From Sanderia malayensis (Eukaryota; Cnidaria; Scyphozoa; Semaeostomeae; Pelagiidae): a stretch of 64,000 nucleotides of DNA. Shown here in pieces: positions 57,570-64,000 of this stretch (position 1 is the stretch's first letter; every line of letters starts with the position of its first letter). The stretch is taken from assembly GCA_013076295.1 (NCBI GenBank), contig RQOL01000906.1, positions 3,038,001-3,102,000 of the forward strand. The letters run 5' to 3'. The translations under genes and the position numbers were made by a program. The notes under the pieces were generated by a model. It was not told the origin of the DNA and searched no databases. It saw only the letters and a list, made by a program, of their open reading frames with translations.

Positions 57570-58120
57570 AGGACCCGGCCTAAATTTATTGAATTACAGA
57601 AAACGTTGTGAAAATCAATACTTTTGGATATACTGGATAATATGTGTGCTTAAATTAAAGGTAAGTGACATGGTTTTAACATCCCACAAGCTTACTGAAA
57701 TATTCGCTGATGCGACACCGTATTTTACTGAAGTATTCCAGAACTTTACCTAAATCTGAATTTTCAACTTGTGTAACACCACACGGATTTGCTTGCTAAA
57801 GGTTCCACAACGAAGAAAATCAATTATTTTCAGCCTAAGTGACTTTACATATGTAACAGAATATCAGGCCGCTACAATTCTTTGAATTGATTCACTTGTA
57901 TAAGGGATAGGTATAGGTATAGGTATAATAATAATGATCTGCCACAACTGCGTTTCCTTTCGAATTGGAAAAGTGTTGCATTTGCTAATATTTCAGTAAG
58001 CTTTTGGGATATCAAAACCCTGTCACTTACCTTTAATTAAAGCTCACATATTATATCAAGTACATCCAAGATTTTTAATTCAACAACTGTTTTGGTTATT
58101 CGATTAATTTAGGCCTGTTG
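57570..58120. repeat. Long imperfect inverted repeat (arms about 150 bp)
   Basis: The left arm (about 57570-57722) matches the reverse complement of the right arm (about 57970-58118). Shared words are GGCCTAAAT, AATATGTG, AATTAAAGGTAAGTGACA, GCTTACTGAAATATT and ATGC(G/A)ACAC, in the same order. The centre (57723-57969) is unrelated and includes (TATAGG)n. It is probably a fold-back or MITE-like element; no coding frame. Confidence 0.75.
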
Positions 58121-58719
58121 TATCGTTCCTTAAACAACCTCGGCCCAGATCGTTTCATGTTGCGCGACATTTTCAGAAATGGCCTGAAAATCGCACTTTT
58201 AGAGCCGTGAAAAGAGGTGTTAATGAGCGAATTTCGAAATTTAAAATGTGCAGTACCTGTTTTTACGTCAAAAACTACCCAGAAATGAAATAAAAAAATG
58301 TGGTGAGAGTAGCCCTTTAAAGTGAACTCTCATTTAGATGCTGCCTTTCGTTACCAGGCAATAAACACTCTTCGCATTGTTGTTGATTCTAACGTAGATT
58401 TGTTTGGAATAATAAGAAATGCACGCTTGCATGCCCCAATTAATACGCATGCTGTAATATAATAATAGGGTCAAATGTGACTAAAATCAAATTTCAAAGG
58501 GCTTAGAATTTGATAAAGTGGATCGGATCTATGTTAACTCAAGCATGCCTGAACACTAATCAGTGGGCTTTCAATTTCACACAGTTTCGCATATTTCAAA
58601 TAAGGCAACTTTAATTCTGGGTATTTAAAACGTCTTATTTTGACATGGCATCACAGTAAAATAGCAGTAAAACAGACTAAAAATAACAACAATAACAAGG
58701 GTAAGTAAACGAAGAAAAA
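58121..58719. other. Spacer upstream of the 363-residue ORF
   Basis: AT-rich sequence with no gene visible. It should include the promoter of the next gene. Confidence 0.35.
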
Positions 58720-59811
58720 ATGATTGCATTTCCCGACGAACATTCGCATTTTGGAGATGCAATGAACTTTCCAGAATCTGAAAATGTAAAGAAGAAAGCA
58801 GCTTTGTCGAATACAATTTTCAAAATAACTCAGTCATCAGAAAAAGAGAGATTACAGTGCGAACGATTGTTAAATTTGAACTTCCAATACGAACAAAAGT
58901 TGCGAAAACTTGAAACGAAAAGAGATGAACAGTTTGCAAGCAAACTTAAACGTGAAAAAGCATATTATACAAGCCATGCAACAAGTAACTGGTTGAAGAA
59001 AAATGATAATGAAAGACTACCGGCATTGGAGATAGACAATAGTCAATCTAACATGTTTATGAGAAATAATAATAAGAAAGACAAGTTAAATCTTCGAGAT
59101 GTAAACATGAAAAAGTCTTATCCTTCAGATGTTAAGAAATATCGAATGAAAAGAGCTGAAAGTCATCCTGTGTCATCGAATAATTTAAGAGAAAGTATTC
59201 CTTTTGTGGTCAGATTGGTGACGGCGCCTGTTACTGCGCGGGCGATTGCCTCTCAACAGCAGCAACAACCAGAAAGTAAACACGTTGATGATAAATCAAT
59301 AAAGTTATCAACACGAAGTGCCCAATATGGGGTGAAATACGACAACGATTATGAAACTGGAATGATTGTGAATATGGAAGAAAAGGTACCCGAGGAGGGA
59401 AAGATTGTGAGTAAGAAAGAATATTCAGAAAAGACTCAACAACATGGAAACAACGAGAATCCGCAGAAAGTTATCAACGATCACTTGAAGAATGAAGATG
59501 AAAGCAAAGTGTTCTTGAAATCTACAACAATGCATGAAGTTCAGGAGAAGAGTAATGTTACAACTCAAAAGTTGATTGATAAAAATGCACGATTAATGAA
59601 ATTACTCCAAGCAGCACACGAATGGAGTCAAAATTCTTGTGCTTATATCCCTGGTGGATCAAGTGGTGGTCATATGTGCTCCACGCAAAGAAAGTATGCA
59701 CAATCTGATAAATGCAGAATTATTACTCGATACTTTAGAGAGAGCAGAGAGATGAAGAAAGTAAGAGACTCAGTAAAAATACAACACCTGCCACAGATAA
59801 AACATATCTGA
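58720..59811 (+). CDS. Unrecognised 363-residue protein, intronless
   Basis: I do not recognise this protein. It begins at an ATG (58720) shortly after AATAACAAGGGTAAGTAAAC and is open to a TGA at 59811. Composition is Lys/Glu/Asn/Ser rich. Residues about 35-80 form a likely charged helix (LLNLNFQYEQKLRKLETKRD). The middle has a more hydrophobic stretch with SIPFVVRLVTAPVTARAIAS and a short Gln run. The C-terminal part contains LIDKNARLMKLLQAAHEWSQ and CSTQRKYAQSDKCR, two Cys-containing segments near HMC. No signal peptide or membrane span is evident. A long open frame in AT-rich DNA with codon-like composition argues for a real gene, perhaps lineage-specific. An RNA-level test would settle it. 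Confidence 0.7.
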   Translation: MIAFPDEHSHFGDAMNFPESENVKKKAALSNTIFKITQSSEKERLQCERLLNLNFQYEQKLRKLETKRDEQFASKLKREKAYYTSHATSNWLKKNDNERLPALEIDNSQSNMFMRNNNKKDKLNLRDVNMKKSYPSDVKKYRMKRAESHPVSSNNLRESIPFVVRLVTAPVTARAIASQQQQQPESKHVDDKSIKLSTRSAQYGVKYDNDYETGMIVNMEEKVPEEGKIVSKKEYSEKTQQHGNNENPQKVINDHLKNEDESKVFLKSTTMHEVQEKSNVTTQKLIDKNARLMKLLQAAHEWSQNSCAYIPGGSSGGHMCSTQRKYAQSDKCRIITRYFRESREMKKVRDSVKIQHLPQIKHI

Positions 59812-59906
59812 CGATATTAAATTTCATATGTTTAAGTTTCTAATAAAGAATTAAATGGTTGTAATTATAATTATTGTTATAATGTTGCATATTTTGTAGG
59901 GTTTTT

Positions 59907-60292
59907 GACTTTAGGCTTTCATGATGGATACATAAAGTTATTCACTACTCGCGAGCATTTGAAATTTTTAACTTTTGAACCAAGTGTCCTAGAAAGCTGA
60001 CAATTGTTTCAACGTGATCAGAAGGCCCTAAATGGTATGTTTTGATCATTTGTGAGCCGAATTTCAATGAATTTCAATTTGTCATTTCTTGACTTTAGGC
60101 TTCCATAATGGATACGTAAAGTTATTCACTACCCGCGAGCATTTGAAATTTTAACTTTTGAACCAAGTGTCCTAGAAGGCTGAAAATTGTTTCAACGTGA
60201 TCAGAAGGCCCTAAATAGTATGTTTTGATTATTTGTGAGCCGAATTTCAGTCAGTTTCAATTTTTGATTTTTCGACTTTAGGCTTCCATGAT
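59907..60292. repeat. ~184 bp tandem repeat (two full copies and the start of a third)
   Basis: Copies begin at GACTTTAGGCTT(T/C)C near 59907, 60091 and 60274, so the period is 183-184 bp. Each holds CATAAAGTTATTCACTAC-like, GCGAGCATTTGAAATTTT, GAACCAAGTGTCCTAGAA and CAACGTGATCAGAAGGCCCT blocks. The third copy stops at 60292 and resumes at 61105, interrupted by a retroelement. Confidence 0.92.
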
Positions 60293-61104
60293 TTTTAGTG
60301 TCTGTATTTTTTTTAAAAACATATAATATTATATATGAAAAATATTTAAAATAGGTAAGAAGAAAAAGTTAACTAAACATTATTATTATAAAATAAGGTA
60401 AATACATATAAAATTCCTAATAAAAATACAAAATATTTACAATAAAAAGGGTTGATAAAAGATAAAAAACCTGTTCTTTACCCTAGTCTTGATTTAAAAT
60501 TGGCCAAGTTAAAATCGTCTGGATAGTGTCCTATAGTTGTCCTCTTGCTTCGTGTACCCCGCACACATACCAACACTGCTCTCATTATGGAGAAAGAGAA
60601 GCGTGTTCTTATCCAGTTTACGACCTTCGAGTATTTCTCATCCCTTTTCTCCGCTAACTTATACGCTAAGTATGCTGTGAATCGTTCACATTCTTTTCCC
60701 ATGCTTCCGTTCGTCCCAAAAACCAGTGGGGTAAAGGAACCTCCTTCCACATCCATTATTCTCTGATTGTAACTTCTCTTTTTTCGATTTTCCTGTTTTC
60801 TGAGGGTCTGTTCAGTTGTCGAGTTGGAATAAGACGCAGCGTTAACGTGAGTCACGTTTATATCAAAAAATGCCACTTGATTCCTCCTCCAGAACCTTCT
60901 AGCTCTAACATCGAGTCTGGCATCATCTCCCGTAACCGTAACCGCAGTTCTATGTCTCATCTGCTCCCCTGTCAATGGTTGTAACATCGGTTCTATTTCT
61001 ACGTCATTGCACAGTTCTCCTAGCATTGATGCAGTGAGATCTCTCACCTCATTGTGTCTCATGATTACATACCCTCCTCTGCCACAAGAAAGTGCATGGT
61101 TTAC
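60293..61104 (-). mobile_element. 5'-truncated retroelement insertion with 11 bp target duplication
   Basis: GCTTCCATGAT occurs exactly on both sides (60282-60292 and 61105-61115), and the flanks join to restore the third copy of the tandem repeat. In the minus sense the insert starts inside a coding frame (HALSCGRGGYVI then MRHNEVRDLTA) and ends in an AT-rich, A-rich tail. That is the pattern of target-primed insertion with 5' truncation. The size is 812 bp. Confidence 0.9.
60478..61062 (-). CDS. C-terminal domain of a retroelement polyprotein (endonuclease-like), fragment
   Basis: The 194-residue frame (open upstream to the insertion edge) reads MRHNEVRDLTASMLGEL, LQPLTGEQMRHRTAV, DDARLDVRARRFWRRNQVAF, FDINVTHVNAASYS, RIMDVEGGSFTPLVFGTNGS and CVRGTRSKRT. 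I recall this block from C-termini of reverse-transcriptase-bearing mobile elements in cnidarians, fish and other animals. The spacing D-ARLDVRA...FFDINV resembles a PD-(D/E)xK nuclease core, which is an inference. Only this domain survives; no reverse transcriptase is in the window. It is most likely a non-autonomous relic rather than a host gene, although its frame is intact. Confidence 0.75.
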   Translation of the reverse strand: MRHNEVRDLTASMLGELCNDVEIEPMLQPLTGEQMRHRTAVTVTGDDARLDVRARRFWRRNQVAFFDINVTHVNAASYSNSTTEQTLRKQENRKKRSYNQRIMDVEGGSFTPLVFGTNGSMGKECERFTAYLAYKLAEKRDEKYSKVVNWIRTRFSFSIMRAVLVCVRGTRSKRTTIGHYPDDFNLANFKSRLG

Positions 61105-61250
61105 GCTTCCATGATGGATACATAAAGTTATTCGCTATACTCGCGAACATTTGAAATTTTTAACTTTTGAACCAAGTGTCCTAGAAAGCTGGAAATTGTT
61201 TCAACGTGATCAGAAGGCCCTAAATAGTTTGTTTTCGATAATTTAATTAC
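61105..61250. repeat. Remainder of the third ~184 bp tandem repeat copy
   Basis: Continues the tandem repeat at the point where copy three breaks at 60292, with CATGATGGATACATAAAGTT, GAACCAAGTGTCCTAGAA and CAACGTGATCAGAAGGCCCT. It ends near 61250 in unrelated sequence. Confidence 0.9.
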
Positions 61251-61491
61251 TTAATTTCATGGATTCCAAAGTGGGTCCTCTTCTTCCGCGTTTCACTACC
61301 TCCTCATTCCATTAGGAATTCCCTATTCCATGGTCTGTCGAATAGAAAGGCGCTTGTTGGAGCTGATAACATAATGGCGTGTGTTTTTATCTTAATTTCG
61401 AAAGTAATAAATATAGACACTATTTGTGTATAATTTTGGACAAGATGCTTGGAATATATACTCAATGTGATGATATGTGATATAAAGTTGA

Positions 61492-63900
<2,409 letters not shown>

Positions 63901-63904
63901 TATA

Positions 63905-64000
63905 GAAACTTTGTTATTAAGTTATCTTCCTTTGTTATCAAGGTATCTTCCTTTGTTATCAAGTTATCTTCTTTAGTTATCAAGTTATCTTTACTTATCA
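63905..64000. repeat. Short tandem repeat at the window edge, in a pecanex intron
   Basis: Four to five copies of a ~22 bp unit, (A)AGTTATCTTCCTTTGTTATC with small changes, running to the last base. The array may continue beyond the window. Confidence 0.85.

Overview
The window is animal nuclear DNA: AT-rich, with many short GT-AG introns, compact genes and about twenty protein-coding loci in 64 kb. The gene set is metazoan (kindlin, pecanex, GTP cyclohydrolase feedback regulator, astacin, a rhodopsin-like GPCR). Gene density, small introns, deuterostome-like proteins and TTAGGG-type repeats fit an invertebrate chordate, most likely an ascidian tunicate. That assignment is inference from the sequence alone. 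No prokaryotic operon, CRISPR array or convincing tRNA/rRNA gene was seen.

Layout, left to right. 0-24 kb: BROX (-), CCT4 (-), a DMAC1/TMEM261-like small membrane protein (+), intronless IPPK (-), ACSS1-type acetyl-CoA synthetase (+) with an intronless ShK-domain/short-chain-dehydrogenase fusion nested antisense in one intron, a PPC/DUF296 protein (-), an RMDN3/PTPIP51-like TPR protein (-), GCHFR (+) and a steroid-sulfatase-like gene (-) that has lost its catalytic residues. 22.9-24.3 kb: a satellite made of TTAGGG runs plus a ~100 bp unit. 24.3-31.8 kb: a CCDC175-like coiled-coil gene (+) and CFAP36 (-), tail to tail. 31.8-36.2 kb: gene-poor, repeat-rich. 36.2-48 kb: EIF4A3 (-) and DHTKD1 (+), head to head 167 bp apart, with an intronless GPCR nested antisense in a DHTKD1 intron. 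48.8-55.5 kb: kindlin (+) and an astacin protease (-), tail to tail. 55.9-61.3 kb: MITE-like sequence, a second TTAGGG satellite, a long inverted repeat, an unrecognised 363-residue ORF, and a retroelement fragment inserted in a tandem repeat. 61.5 kb to the end: the 5' part of pecanex (+), running off the window.

Most genes are unrelated housekeeping or ciliary functions. Several are mitochondrial or at mitochondrial contacts (ACSS1, DHTKD1, DMAC1-like, RMDN3-like), but nothing shows co-regulation beyond shared promoters.

The most interesting items are: (1) the sulfatase homologue with every recognisable active-site residue replaced; (2) the ShK-TM-SDR fusion lacking the SDR catalytic tyrosine; (3) two related satellites whose unit length varies by the number of TTAGGG hexamers; and (4) several mobile elements whose insertion history can be read directly, including hAT-, Harbinger- and TA-type MITEs and a 5'-truncated retroelement with an 11 bp target duplication.
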